From assembly GCA_034432795.1 (NCBI GenBank), contig DAOUBF010000052.1, forward strand, positions 62,001 to 126,000: 64,000 nucleotides of DNA, read 5' to 3'. The position numbers and the translations under genes are program-made. Below the pieces are notes generated by a model, which had not been told where the DNA came from, searched no databases, and saw nothing but the letters and a program-made list of their open reading frames with translations. Source of the DNA: DAOUBF01 sp034432795. Lineage in GTDB: Bacteria; Chloroflexota; Anaerolineae; DSLN01. Of this stretch, positions 40,039 through 47,726 are shown one piece after another; the stretch's first letter is position 1; each line of letters begins with the position of its first letter.

Positions 40039-40677
40039 ATGGCAGATATCTTCCCATTGGAACCCATTGGAATCCTGGGAACTCAAGGGAGCCTGTGGGA
40101 ACTTCTAGGAGTTCCGCTGAGTCCCTACGAGTTCCCCGGCGTTCCTACGACCCTGTTTGCCGAGTTGCTGGCTGCCCTGCAGGCGCAGAACAGCCAGCCG
40201 CCCCCGGCCAAGATCACTATCCGCCCCGGCCCGGCGACGGCGGAGACACAACAATGGCTGGCCAATCGCGGGCCAGGCCTCCTATCCCAGGCGTTTGATG
40301 ATCTCATCTGGGCTACAGCCACACGCTATGGCGTGGACCCGGCGCTGGTCAAGGCCGTGATCCATCAGGAGTCGGGCTTCAACCCCTACGCGGTCTCCCG
40401 CGCCGGCGCACAGGGGTTGATGCAACTCATGCCGGGGAACGTCGCCCGCCTGGGTCTGACCGATGCCTTTGACCCGGTTCAGAACATAGATGGCGGCGTG
40501 CGTATGTTGCGCGAGTTGCTGAACCGCTATCGCGGCAACGTGCCCCTGGCCCTGGCCGCCTACAACGCCGGGCCGGGCGCGGTGGACCGGCACGGCGGTG
40601 TCCCCCCTATCCCAGAGACCCAGGCTTACGTGCCCCGCGTCCTGGCCCTTTACCGGCAATACAGCGGTCAGCTTTAA
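40039..40677 (+). CDS. Lytic transglycosylase (SLT domain) of the flagellar operon
   Basis: Cleaves peptidoglycan to let the rod pass. The 212 residues contain the SLT domain from about residue 100: ALVKAVIHQESGFNPYAVSR with catalytic Glu in QESGFN, GAQGLMQLMPGNVARLGL, NIDGGVRMLRELLNRY and LALAAYNAGPGAV. No signal peptide is seen, so it may be exported by the flagellar apparatus. Residues about 6-38 (LEPIGILGTQGSLWELLG and following) are encoded by a GGAACTCC-type repeat, so the first 40 residues are not family sequence. ATG 40039 follows the fliJ stop by 1 bp. Confidence 0.88.
   Translation: MADIFPLEPIGILGTQGSLWELLGVPLSPYEFPGVPTTLFAELLAALQAQNSQPPPAKITIRPGPATAETQQWLANRGPGLLSQAFDDLIWATATRYGVDPALVKAVIHQESGFNPYAVSRAGAQGLMQLMPGNVARLGLTDAFDPVQNIDGGVRMLRELLNRYRGNVPLALAAYNAGPGAVDRHGGVPPIPETQAYVPRVLALYRQYSGQL
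40056..40153 (+). repeat. GGAACTCC-type repeat in frame inside the transglycosylase gene
   Basis: TTGGAACCCATTGGAATCCT, GGGAACTTCTAGGAGTTCCG and CTACGAGTTCCCCGGCGTTC are repeated arms; TCTAGGAGTTCC is close to TCCTAGAGTTCC at 55022-55103. It supplies the N-terminal reading frame. Confidence 0.7.
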
Positions 40678-40687
40678 AGGAGACGAG

Positions 40688-41095
40688 ATGGCAGAGGACA
40701 TTCTTAACGGTGTGACGCTTCAACTGATCCGGCTGGGGCTAGATGGCCTATCGCTGCGCCAGCAGGTGATCGCCCACAACATCGCCAACGCCGACACGCC
40801 GGGCTATCAGGCCCAGGCCGTGACATTTGAGGAGGCCCTGCAGCGCCAGATGAAGGCCCAGGGGCAGCGGTTGGCGCTGGTCACCACCCATCCAGCGCAC
40901 CTGAGGGGCCAGGCCCCCATCCTTGCGCCTCAGGTCGTCTCCCGCCCGGCCACGACGATGCGGCCTGACGGCAACAACGTGGATATTGACCTGGAGATGA
41001 GCCAGCTTGCCGAGACCACCATCCGTTATCAGGCGCTGACCCAACTAGCCGCAGGCAAGCTGGCGTTGTTGAAAGCTGCCGTGACTGAACGGTAA
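40688..41095 (+). CDS. flgB: Flagellar rod protein FlgB
   Basis: Proximal rod subunit, 135 residues. LDGLSLRQQVIAHNIANADT with PGYQAQAVTFEEAL is the FlgB start; the end ISQLAETTIRYQALTQLAAG-type helix (here MSQLAETTIRYQALTQLAAG) is standard. AAAGGAGA lies 5 bp before ATG 40688. Separated from flgC-fliE by about 6.5 kb, which is unusual. Confidence 0.93.
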   Translation: MAEDILNGVTLQLIRLGLDGLSLRQQVIAHNIANADTPGYQAQAVTFEEALQRQMKAQGQRLALVTTHPAHLRGQAPILAPQVVSRPATTMRPDGNNVDIDLEMSQLAETTIRYQALTQLAAGKLALLKAAVTER

Positions 41096-41112
41096 GGGGT
41101 AGAAGTGGAAGC

Positions 41113-43485
41113 ATGAGCAAGCCAACCTTGCCTGTCTTTGTCTCGCCGACGCCCCCGCTGACGCCAGGGGATCGGGCCAGGCTGGTGGCGCAGGGCGCAG
41201 AGGCGGCGCAAACCGCCGATGGCGCCACCTTCGCCGAACTGTTGGAAAGCGCCACCGCGCGTGCTGTTGCGCCAACGGAGGCAACGCTCCCCCTCTCCCC
41301 TCCTTCCCCCTCTCCAACAGGAGAGGGGAAGGGGGAAGGGGCGGGGGCGGAAGCCACGCCAACAAAACCCCGGCGCGCCCCCGCGCCTGGTGCCCCGCCC
41401 CTGGCCGAGGCGGTGGTCCTGGCTGCCCCGCTTCCGCTGCCGCTGTCCATCGTGCCTGCGCCGCCCCCGCCAGATGGCGGTACGCAGCCCACGGAGGAGA
41501 CCGCAGACCCGCCTCGTGGCCTGCCTCTCACCCCAGACCCGCTGCCCCAGCCGGTGGGTGTAGCGCAGGCCCGCCCAACCGGGCCGAAGCCCGATGCCGG
41601 GGAGGTCGCTAATGCGCCGACGGACGACGGACGAACCCCTCCCTTAGTAGAAGAGGAGAGAGGTCTATCCCCCGTCCCCCGTCCCCCGTCCTCCGTCCTT
41701 CAGGGCGAGCCGCCGCGTATGCCGCCGGGCGTGATCCCGCCCGTCTCCAAGACCGGCACGCCAACGCTGGAGCCGCTGCCGCAGCCTGCGGGGAGCGGTG
41801 ATATGCCGACGGACGACGGAGGACGGACGACGGACGTGGGATTGGCCGCCGTCCTCCGTCCTCCATCCTCCGTCCTTCAGGGAGAGTTAGAGGGGATAAC
41901 GCAGGAAGGGGAGCGGCGGGCGGAGGGCCTTCATCTGTCATCCATCGCCAGGCGCCCGGCATCCATCGTCTCTTCCCCGGCTGGCAGCGATACGCGGCGG
42001 GCTGCCCCCATGACAGAAGCAGCAAAGGCGGGTTTGAGGCCTGCACCCACCGAAATAGCTCAAAGCACACAGGCTGCCCGGCCGCCCCAGTCGCCTGAGC
42101 CTGCACAGAACGATCCCATCCATGCCACACAGGCACCCCATCCGGGGTCTGCACCCGCCCCGGCCCGTCCCTCTCACGCGCCGGCCGCTTCGGCTCCGGC
42201 GCCGCGTTCCCCCATCCTGGCTTCCCCAGCCCCAACCGGGCTGGAGGACGGTATTGGGAGCGCGGTTGGGGCCGGGAGCATGGTTGGAGATGTTCCGGCC
42301 CATCCAGCACAGGCTTCTCACCTGACATCTGAACGGAGTGCTCCGCTGGCGGCAGAGGGGGCGCACCCCGCGCTGGCTCCGGGCGAGGCAAATGTAGGGG
42401 CACGGCGCGCCGTGTCTCCACCCCCGGCCATTTCGGACCCGGCGATGCCCGCACCTCAGACAGGCGAGATAGACGGCGCGGACACGCCGACGGGCGACGG
42501 ACGAACCCCTCCCTTAATAGAAGAGGAGAGAGGTCTATCCTCCGTCCTCCGTCCCCCGTCCTCCGTCCCTCAGGGCGAGCCGCCAAGGATGCCGCCGGGC
42601 GTGATCCCGTCCATCTCCAAGACCGGCACGCCGACGCCAGAGCCGCTGCCCTCGCCCATAGGAGGTGCCCAACCGCCTGCGGTCACCACTGAGCCGCCAT
42701 CGGCTGCCGCACCACCGCCTCCATCTCCACCCCAGCCCTCCCTTTTAGGAAGGCAGACGACCGGGGACGCCATGGATGTGACCCGTGATCCTTCGTCCCT
42801 GATCCCAGGGACGCCACCTCAACCGGCCCAACACCACCCCTCCGGGCCACTGCCGCCTGAGCGTGGCCCGGCAGCGCAGGGGGAGGCGCAACAGGTACCA
42901 GGCCGGTACCATCCCTCCGGCCCGCTCCCCCCTGAGCGCGACCCGGCAGCGGAGGAGACCCAACCGCCGTTCACGCCTGCCGTGAACGCGGTCACGCCGG
43001 GCCGATCTGGGGGGACGTTCTTCGCGCCCCCGGACGCCACTCCTGAAGCGCATTTCGTCAGCCAGGTCGCCAGCCACCTTGAGCGCCAGGCGAGGAGCGG
43101 GGTCAGCCGCGCCGCGCTCCGCCTGTATCCGGAAGCGCTGGGGCGGGTGGACGTTCATCTGAGGCTGGACAGCGCCGGCCTGCACCTGTGGCTCAACGCC
43201 GAGACCCCGGAGGCCGGTGCGCTGTTTGAGCGCCATCTGGACCAACTGCGCGATGCCTTGATGGCGCGTGGCGTTAACGTGCAGGAACTCAGCGTCTCGG
43301 TCAGCACCGGCTTTGACCTGTCGGCCAATACCTATTCGGGGCGGCAGGCGCCCCCCGGCGCCGAGAGCTTGCCCCCGCCTGTGCCCCCTGCCCGGCACGG
43401 TACAGCCCAGGCAGCCTCCCCTGCCCCCTCCGCCTCCTCTGGGGTAGAGGCGCAGGAGAGGCCGCTTGTGGACTACCGCGTGTAG
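41113..43485 (+). CDS. fliK: Hook-length control protein FliK, expanded by repeats
   Basis: Measures hook length and triggers the FlhB switch. At 790 residues it is about twice the usual size. The conserved FliK C-terminal domain is at about 660-740 (RAALRLYPEALGRVDVHLRL, then DSAGLHLWLNAETPEA, MARGVNVQELSVSVS). The long Pro/Ala-rich remainder contains two 164-bp direct copies of one sequence (PPRMPPGVIP...SKTGTPTPEPLP, at 41617 and 42487), several palindromic repeats, and a tandem YHPSGPLPPER/HHPSGPLPPER. Since FliK acts as a ruler, these insertions could change hook length. ATG 41113 is chosen. Confidence 0.88.
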   Translation: MSKPTLPVFVSPTPPLTPGDRARLVAQGAEAAQTADGATFAELLESATARAVAPTEATLPLSPPSPSPTGEGKGEGAGAEATPTKPRRAPAPGAPPLAEAVVLAAPLPLPLSIVPAPPPPDGGTQPTEETADPPRGLPLTPDPLPQPVGVAQARPTGPKPDAGEVANAPTDDGRTPPLVEEERGLSPVPRPPSSVLQGEPPRMPPGVIPPVSKTGTPTLEPLPQPAGSGDMPTDDGGRTTDVGLAAVLRPPSSVLQGELEGITQEGERRAEGLHLSSIARRPASIVSSPAGSDTRRAAPMTEAAKAGLRPAPTEIAQSTQAARPPQSPEPAQNDPIHATQAPHPGSAPAPARPSHAPAASAPAPRSPILASPAPTGLEDGIGSAVGAGSMVGDVPAHPAQASHLTSERSAPLAAEGAHPALAPGEANVGARRAVSPPPAISDPAMPAPQTGEIDGADTPTGDGRTPPLIEEERGLSSVLRPPSSVPQGEPPRMPPGVIPSISKTGTPTPEPLPSPIGGAQPPAVTTEPPSAAAPPPPSPPQPSLLGRQTTGDAMDVTRDPSSLIPGTPPQPAQHHPSGPLPPERGPAAQGEAQQVPGRYHPSGPLPPERDPAAEETQPPFTPAVNAVTPGRSGGTFFAPPDATPEAHFVSQVASHLERQARSGVSRAALRLYPEALGRVDVHLRLDSAGLHLWLNAETPEAGALFERHLDQLRDALMARGVNVQELSVSVSTGFDLSANTYSGRQAPPGAESLPPPVPPARHGTAQAASPAPSASSGVEAQERPLVDYRV
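41281..41345 (+). repeat. G-rich palindrome in frame inside fliK
   Basis: CAACGCTCCCCCTCTCCCCT and CCTTCCCCCTCTCCAACAGG are followed by AGAGGGGAAGGGGGAAGGGG, a strong inverted repeat read as SPPSPSPTGEGKGEGAG. Confidence 0.8.
41617..41780 (+). repeat. 164-bp direct repeat in fliK, copy 1
   Basis: It starts CCGACGGACGACGGACGAAC and runs through CCGCCGGGCGTGATCCC to GAGCCGCTGCC. Copy 2 is at 42487-42650, about 870 bp downstream, in the same frame and orientation with only scattered substitutions. Confidence 0.88.
42394..42421 (+). repeat. GTAGGGGC-type palindrome (family B) in frame inside fliK
   Basis: GTAGGGGCACGGCGCGCCGT then GTCTCCAC; nearly identical to 58546-58573. Read as VGARRAVSP. 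Confidence 0.75.
42487..42650 (+). repeat. 164-bp direct repeat in fliK, copy 2
   Basis: Second copy of the segment at 41617-41780. Both begin with a GGACGG-type block and end at PEPLP codons. Confidence 0.88.
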
Positions 43486-43514
43486 TTCAAACACCACAGA
43501 TTAAGGAGGATGAC

Positions 43515-43949
43515 ATGCTCGCTCAAGGGGTAAGTGCCGCGCAAAGCGCAGCCACAAGCGCCTATACCTCCACGCCTGCTCCGCCTATGTCTAGCGGGGA
43601 ACTCAACGACGCCTTCATGCAACTGCTGCTGGCGCAACTCCAGAATCAGGACCCGCTCAACCCTGTGGAGGACACCGAGTTCATCAGCCAACTGACACAG
43701 CTTAACATGCTGCAGGCGATGGAACAACTCAATTACACCATGGGCGTTTACACCGTCAGTTCCAGCCTGATGCAGGGCACGGCGCTGATCGGGCGCACGG
43801 TGGAGGCGCTGGACGCCAACGGCGAGACGATCACCGGCGTTGTCACAGCCGTCAGCCTGGTCAACGGGATCATCATGCTTGAGCTGGGCGAGACCTCGGT
43901 GCCTCTGGGCGCGGTCCTGTCCATCCGGGAGGCAGAGACCTATGATTGA
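43515..43949 (+). CDS. flgD: Hook cap (scaffold) protein FlgD
   Basis: Caps the growing hook. The 144 residues contain the FlgD core FMQLLLAQLQNQDPLNPVED with TEFISQLTQLNMLQAMEQLN, followed by ALIGRTVEALDANGETITGV. It is short (no C-terminal Tudor/FnIII-like domain), as in Gram-positive FlgD. AAGGAGGA lies before ATG 43515. Confidence 0.93.
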   Translation: MLAQGVSAAQSAATSAYTSTPAPPMSSGELNDAFMQLLLAQLQNQDPLNPVEDTEFISQLTQLNMLQAMEQLNYTMGVYTVSSSLMQGTALIGRTVEALDANGETITGVVTAVSLVNGIIMLELGETSVPLGAVLSIREAETYD

Positions 43950-44334
43950 GCCGATCCGTAAAGTAAGCCAGGGCGCGATAGTATCAGGCGCCAGCGTAGA
44001 ACGGCCCAATCCACAGTCGGAGTCGTCGGGCGCGACGTGTTTCCAGGCCGCATTGGACGCGGCCCAGGAACGGGTGCGCGTGCGCTTCTCCGCCCACGCC
44101 CAGCGCCGCCTCTCGGCCCACGACATCCAGTTGGACGAAGATGACCTGGCCCGGCTGTCCCAGGCGGTGGACCGGGCGCAGAGCAAGGGCGGGCGCGAGT
44201 CGCTCATCCTGCTGGACGACCTGGCCTTCATCGTCAGCGTCCCCAACCGCCTAGTGGTCACGGCCATCGGCCCGGAAAGACGAAAGGAGGGAGTGTTCAC
44301 CCACATTGACACCGTTGTACTGGCGGATCGTTAA
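43942..44334 (+). CDS. Flagellar operon protein (TIGR02530-type)
   Basis: A 130-residue protein of the small family found between flgD and flgE in Gram-positive-type flagellar operons. The core is VRFSAHAQRRLSAHDIQLDE with DDLARLSQAVDRAQSKGGRE, LILLDDLAFIVSVPNRLVVT and VFTHIDTVVL. Function is not established; a role in hook assembly is suggested by its fixed location. ATG 43942 overlaps the flgD stop by 8 bp. Confidence 0.87.
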   Translation: MIEPIRKVSQGAIVSGASVERPNPQSESSGATCFQAALDAAQERVRVRFSAHAQRRLSAHDIQLDEDDLARLSQAVDRAQSKGGRESLILLDDLAFIVSVPNRLVVTAIGPERRKEGVFTHIDTVVLADR

Positions 44335-44479
44335 CAAACGACCGAGGATGGATAGCGAAGACCAGAGACCGGAGGTCTCGGTCCTCCGTCTTCCGTCCTC
44401 CGTCCGAACAGGCAGGCCGGACCTCTCCGAGGGGGCCTGCGTCACCTGCCCGATCACATGAGAAAAGGAGAGAGTCACC
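44335..44479. repeat. GGACGG-type repeat between the flagellar operon protein and flgE
   Basis: AGAGACCGGAGGTCTCGG and TCCTCCGTCTTCCGTCCTCC belong to the CCGTCC family. It leaves about 70 bp before flgE; no promoter is apparent. Confidence 0.55.
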
Positions 44480-45715
44480 ATGATGCGTTCCATGTTTTCC
44501 GCGATCGCGGCGCTGAATCTGCACCAGCTCTATCTGGACGTGATCGCCAACAACCTGTCCAACGTCAACACGCCCGGCTTCAAAGGCAGCCGGGTGAGCT
44601 TCCAGGACATGTTCAGCCAGACGTTGCGCGGCGGCAGCGCGCCGACCGGCACCATCGGCGGCATCAACCCGGCCCAGATCGGCCTGGGCGCGCGCCTGGG
44701 CGGGCTGGACATCCTGTTCACCCAGGGCAGCCTGCAGGCCACCGGTAAGAACAGCGACCTGGCCATCCAGGGCGATGGCTTCTTCATCTACCAGGGCGCC
44801 GAGGCGAACCTGTACTCCCGCGATGGCACGATTGACCTGTCCGCCGACGGCTATCTGGCCAACCCCAACACCGGCCTGTACATCCTGGGCTGGCAGGCGG
44901 ACGACCAGGGCAATATTGACCCCACCCAGCCTATTGGGCGCATCCGTATCCCCACGGGGATCAGCCAGGCCCGCGCCACCGCCAACGCCACCTTCCAGGG
45001 CAACCTGGACGCCAACACCGCTGTGGGTGACTCGTTCACCACCACCATGCAGATCTATGACTCGCTTGGCGGCCAGCACACCATTGAGATCACCTTCACC
45101 CGCGACGCCGCAGCCAACACCTGGACGTGGACGGCCACCTCCAGTGACCCGGCCATCACCGGCATCACCGTCACGGGGTCGCCCATCGTGTTCACGCCGG
45201 AGGGCCAGTATGACCCCAACAACCCGGCGACCTCTATTGAGATCACCCTCAACAACGGCGCGGTCTCGCCCCAGACGGTGAACCTGGACTTCACCAACCT
45301 GACCCAGTTGGCCGACGACAGCGACGTCAGCATGGCCAACCAGGACGGCATGGCGCCCGGCTCGCTGATCGGCTTCAACATCACCGACAAGGGCGAGGTC
45401 GTGGGCCTGTTCTCCAATGGGCTGAACCAGATCATCGGTCAGTTGGCCCTGGCGAACTTCGTCAACCCTTCCGGCCTGCAGCGCGTCGGCCAGAACCTGT
45501 TCATCCCCTCGGCCAACTCCGGCACGGCCCAGATCGGCACCGCCGGGACGAGCGGGCGGGGCAGCATCGCGGCCGGCTATCTGGAGATGTCCAATGTGGA
45601 CCTGGCCCAGCAGTTCACCGACATGATCGTGGCGCAACGCGGCTTCCAGGCCAACTCGCGCGTGATCACCACGTCGGATGAGATGCTCCAGGACCTGGTG
45701 AATCTGAAGCGGTAA
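44480..45715 (+). CDS. flgE: Flagellar hook protein FlgE
   Basis: Hook subunit, 411 residues. N-terminal MMRSMFSAIAALNLHQLYLD and NNLSNVNTPGFKGSRVSFQD; LAIQGDGFFIY near 95; C-terminal GYLEMSNVDLAQQFTDMIVA and QRGFQANSRVITTSDEMLQD. All are hallmarks of FlgE. AAAAGGAGAG lies 7 bp before ATG 44480. Cysteines for hook cross-linking as in spirochaetes are not apparent. Confidence 0.96.
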   Translation: MMRSMFSAIAALNLHQLYLDVIANNLSNVNTPGFKGSRVSFQDMFSQTLRGGSAPTGTIGGINPAQIGLGARLGGLDILFTQGSLQATGKNSDLAIQGDGFFIYQGAEANLYSRDGTIDLSADGYLANPNTGLYILGWQADDQGNIDPTQPIGRIRIPTGISQARATANATFQGNLDANTAVGDSFTTTMQIYDSLGGQHTIEITFTRDAAANTWTWTATSSDPAITGITVTGSPIVFTPEGQYDPNNPATSIEITLNNGAVSPQTVNLDFTNLTQLADDSDVSMANQDGMAPGSLIGFNITDKGEVVGLFSNGLNQIIGQLALANFVNPSGLQRVGQNLFIPSANSGTAQIGTAGTSGRGSIAAGYLEMSNVDLAQQFTDMIVAQRGFQANSRVITTSDEMLQDLVNLKR

Positions 45716-45723
45716 TTCGTAAA

Positions 45724-45787
45724 GACGGAGGACGGATGACGGGCGACGGACGATATTCCCCCGTCATCCGTCCTCCATCGTCCGTCG
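45724..45787 (+). repeat. GGACGG-family inverted repeat, hairpin form
   Basis: GGAGGACGGATGACGGG (45727-45743) and CCCGTCATCCGTCCTCC (45760-45776) form a perfect 17-bp stem with a 16-nt loop, after the flgE stop. This copy shows the family's palindromic structure clearly. Confidence 0.88.
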
Positions 45788-45794
45788 CTCTACG

Positions 45795-47297
45795 ATGGAT
45801 GTGCAGCCCATTCAACCCGCTCTAGGCCCGCGCGCGACGGAGCCTGCCAGCCTGGCCCCAGGCCAGCGGGTGATCGCCACCGTCCTGGCCCTGGAGGGCA
45901 ACCGCGCCTTGCTGGGGATCGGGTCACTGCACCTGGTGGCTCGCCTGGCCGATCCGGGGCTGTCGGCGGAGCTGGCCGGGCGCGAGCGCATCGCCGTGCT
46001 CATCCGCTCGCTCACGCCCCGCCAGGCCGTGTTGCAACTGCTCCCTGAGACGCCAGAGGCGCCCGCACCGATGCCGACCGGCCTGGCGGGGCGCCTAGCC
46101 GAACTGGGCCTGCCCCCTGAGGCCCCCTACCCCCAGATCGCCGCCGAACTCCTGGCAGTGGGCCTGCCGCTAACGGCAGAACGTGTGCGGGCACTGCGCA
46201 CACTTCTGGACGCCCTGGGGGAGTGGACCGGCGAGGACCTGCGGGTGGCGGCGCGCCTGCTCGCCCTGAACCTGCCGGTGACCCCGGAGACGCTGGCCCT
46301 GGCGCGTGCCGCCGAGGTCGGCCCCCCACTGGCCGAACTGCTGGTCAACCTGCGCACCGACCTGCGCCAACTGACTGCCGGGCTGGGGGACGACGCCGCC
46401 TGGCGCACGACTATCGCCGAAACGCTGGCCGCCCTGGAGGGCGGGGCCTGGGACATCCGCATGGATGCGGGCCAGCCACTCCCCGCCCAGGTCGGCGCCT
46501 GGCTGCGGGCCATTGGCACCCCTATAGAACGCACCCTGGCCCTGCTCCTGCTTCAAGAGACGCTCTCCCATCTGCCCTCGGAGGGAGTTGATCGGGCCGC
46601 CGCGCTCAGCCCCTACCTGGGGCTGGACCCGGCGCTGGATGCCGCCATCCACGCCTTTCTCAGCCAGACAGCCCCCCAGCAAAGCGCCCAGGCGCTCACC
46701 GATCTAGTCAACCGCGTCGCCTCTCTGCTCGGCCAGATGGGCGATGGCGCGCTGCTGCCTATACTGGGCCGCCTGCGCCGTGCGCTGCGCCAGCCGCCGT
46801 CGGGGTTAAGCCTACCGTTGCGGGCGGCCTGGGCGCGGGCGACATTGCACACCGATGTCCTGGTGCGGGCGCTGCGCTGGGCGCAATTGCAAAACACAGG
46901 CACGCCCCAGGCCCTCACCCTGCCCCTGGCCTTGAGCGGCGCCGGGGAGATGCTGGCCGGTCAACTCCGATTGATTTATCCTGGGCAGCGCCATACCTCA
47001 AAGGACGACGAGCCAGTGGCCGGGGAAGGCGCCGCTTATGCCCGCATCATCGTGCGGGCGGAGGTGGCCGAGGCGGAATCGGTGGAGGTGGACATGGTCC
47101 TGGTTGGGCATCAGATAGATTGCCGCGTGCGGGTGCTGGGGGCGGGCGCCTATGGCCGGGCCGAGGCCGCCCTGCCCGACCTCATCGCCGGCCTCAACCG
47201 CCTGGGATTCACGGTTTCTGCCGGGTGCGAGCCTATGCCTGCGGGCAAAGAGGGGGAGGCAAGCCCTGGCCCGTTCACCTGCGATGTCCACATCTGA
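45795..47297 (+). CDS. FliK-like protein upstream of FlhX (YlqG-type)
   Basis: A 500-residue protein with an N-terminal beta domain (LAPGQRVIATVLALEGNRAL), long Leu/Ala-rich helices, and a C-terminal domain (AYARIIVRAEVAEAESVEVD, then VGHQIDCRVRVLG and LPDLIAGLNRLGFTV) whose strand-strand-helix pattern resembles the FliK C-terminal domain. It overlaps flhX by 14 bp, the same pairing as ylqG-ylqH in Bacillus. The FliK relation is inferred from pattern and context; a second substrate-specificity or ruler-like role is possible. Confidence 0.6.
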   Translation: MDVQPIQPALGPRATEPASLAPGQRVIATVLALEGNRALLGIGSLHLVARLADPGLSAELAGRERIAVLIRSLTPRQAVLQLLPETPEAPAPMPTGLAGRLAELGLPPEAPYPQIAAELLAVGLPLTAERVRALRTLLDALGEWTGEDLRVAARLLALNLPVTPETLALARAAEVGPPLAELLVNLRTDLRQLTAGLGDDAAWRTTIAETLAALEGGAWDIRMDAGQPLPAQVGAWLRAIGTPIERTLALLLLQETLSHLPSEGVDRAAALSPYLGLDPALDAAIHAFLSQTAPQQSAQALTDLVNRVASLLGQMGDGALLPILGRLRRALRQPPSGLSLPLRAAWARATLHTDVLVRALRWAQLQNTGTPQALTLPLALSGAGEMLAGQLRLIYPGQRHTSKDDEPVAGEGAAYARIIVRAEVAEAESVEVDMVLVGHQIDCRVRVLGAGAYGRAEAALPDLIAGLNRLGFTVSAGCEPMPAGKEGEASPGPFTCDVHI

Positions 47298-47556
47298 TCG
47301 CCACCGACGTCGCCGGGCTGTGGCCCTGCGTTATAACGCCGCCACCGACATCGCCCCCGTCGTAGTGGCCAGCGGCCAGGGCGAACTGGCCGAACGCATC
47401 ATCGCCCTGGCGCGAGAGCGCGGCATCCCCATTGAGGAAGACCCCAACCTGGCGTTGGCGCTGGCCCAGCTTGACGTCGGCGCGGTCGTGCCCCCCGAAC
47501 TCTACGCCGTCCTGGCCGAAGTCTTCGCCTACGTCTACCGCCTGCGCTCCAAATAA
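47284..47556 (+). CDS. flhX: FlhX: stand-alone FlhB C-terminal domain
   Basis: A 90-residue protein like Bacillus YlqH (EscU/YscU/FlhB C-terminal family). The block AVALRYNAATDIAPVVVASG corresponds to the FlhB section after the cleavage site (AVALRYDP in FlhB here), and GIPIEEDPNLALALAQLDVG plus VVPPELYAVLAEVFAYVYRL matches the FlhB end. NPTH itself is absent, as in other FlhX proteins. It probably modulates or substitutes for the FlhB cytoplasmic domain. ATG 47284 lies within the end of the previous gene. Confidence 0.88.
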   Translation: MSTSDRHRRRRAVALRYNAATDIAPVVVASGQGELAERIIALARERGIPIEEDPNLALALAQLDVGAVVPPELYAVLAEVFAYVYRLRSK

Positions 47557-47630
47557 ATCCGTCCTCCGTCTTCCCTCGTCCATCCCTCAGGGTAAGGCAC
47601 TGCCTCGCCTCCACCCCCTCCCCTGCAAAG

Positions 47631-47672
47631 TGTGACTACAGTCCTGGTATTTAGTCCGGTTGTGGCTAAGCT
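47631..47672 (+). promoter_or_regulatory. Crp/Fnr-type activator site and promoter of the nar operon
   Basis: TGTGACTACAGTCCTG (47631-47646) is followed after 20 bp by the -10-like TAAGCT (47667-47672). It differs from the site at 60313-60328 in 2 of 16 bases. This spacing places the motif centre near -41, the class II activator position. Confidence 0.65.
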
Positions 47673-47679
47673 GGAAAGC

Positions 47680-47712
47680 AGGGCGGGTTCCCATACCCGC
47701 CGCATCTGCTGA
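47680..47712 (+). repeat. Partial family D palindrome in the nar leader
   Basis: AGGGCGGGTTCCCATACCCG with CCGCATCTGCTG resembles the first half of 6285-6372. Confidence 0.6.
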
Positions 47713-47726
47713 CGGAGGAGAAACCC

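Noticed and set aside
41617..42650. Spaced near-identical repeats in fliK as a CRISPR array
   Set aside because: Only two long copies, unequal spacing, both in frame inside a protein with a recognisable FliK C-terminus, and no cas genes anywhere in the window.
47631..47646. TGTGACTACAGTCCTG as part of a scattered repeat element
   Set aside because: The copies do not share flanking sequence, lie only in promoter regions, and keep a fixed distance to a -10, unlike the palindromic repeats.
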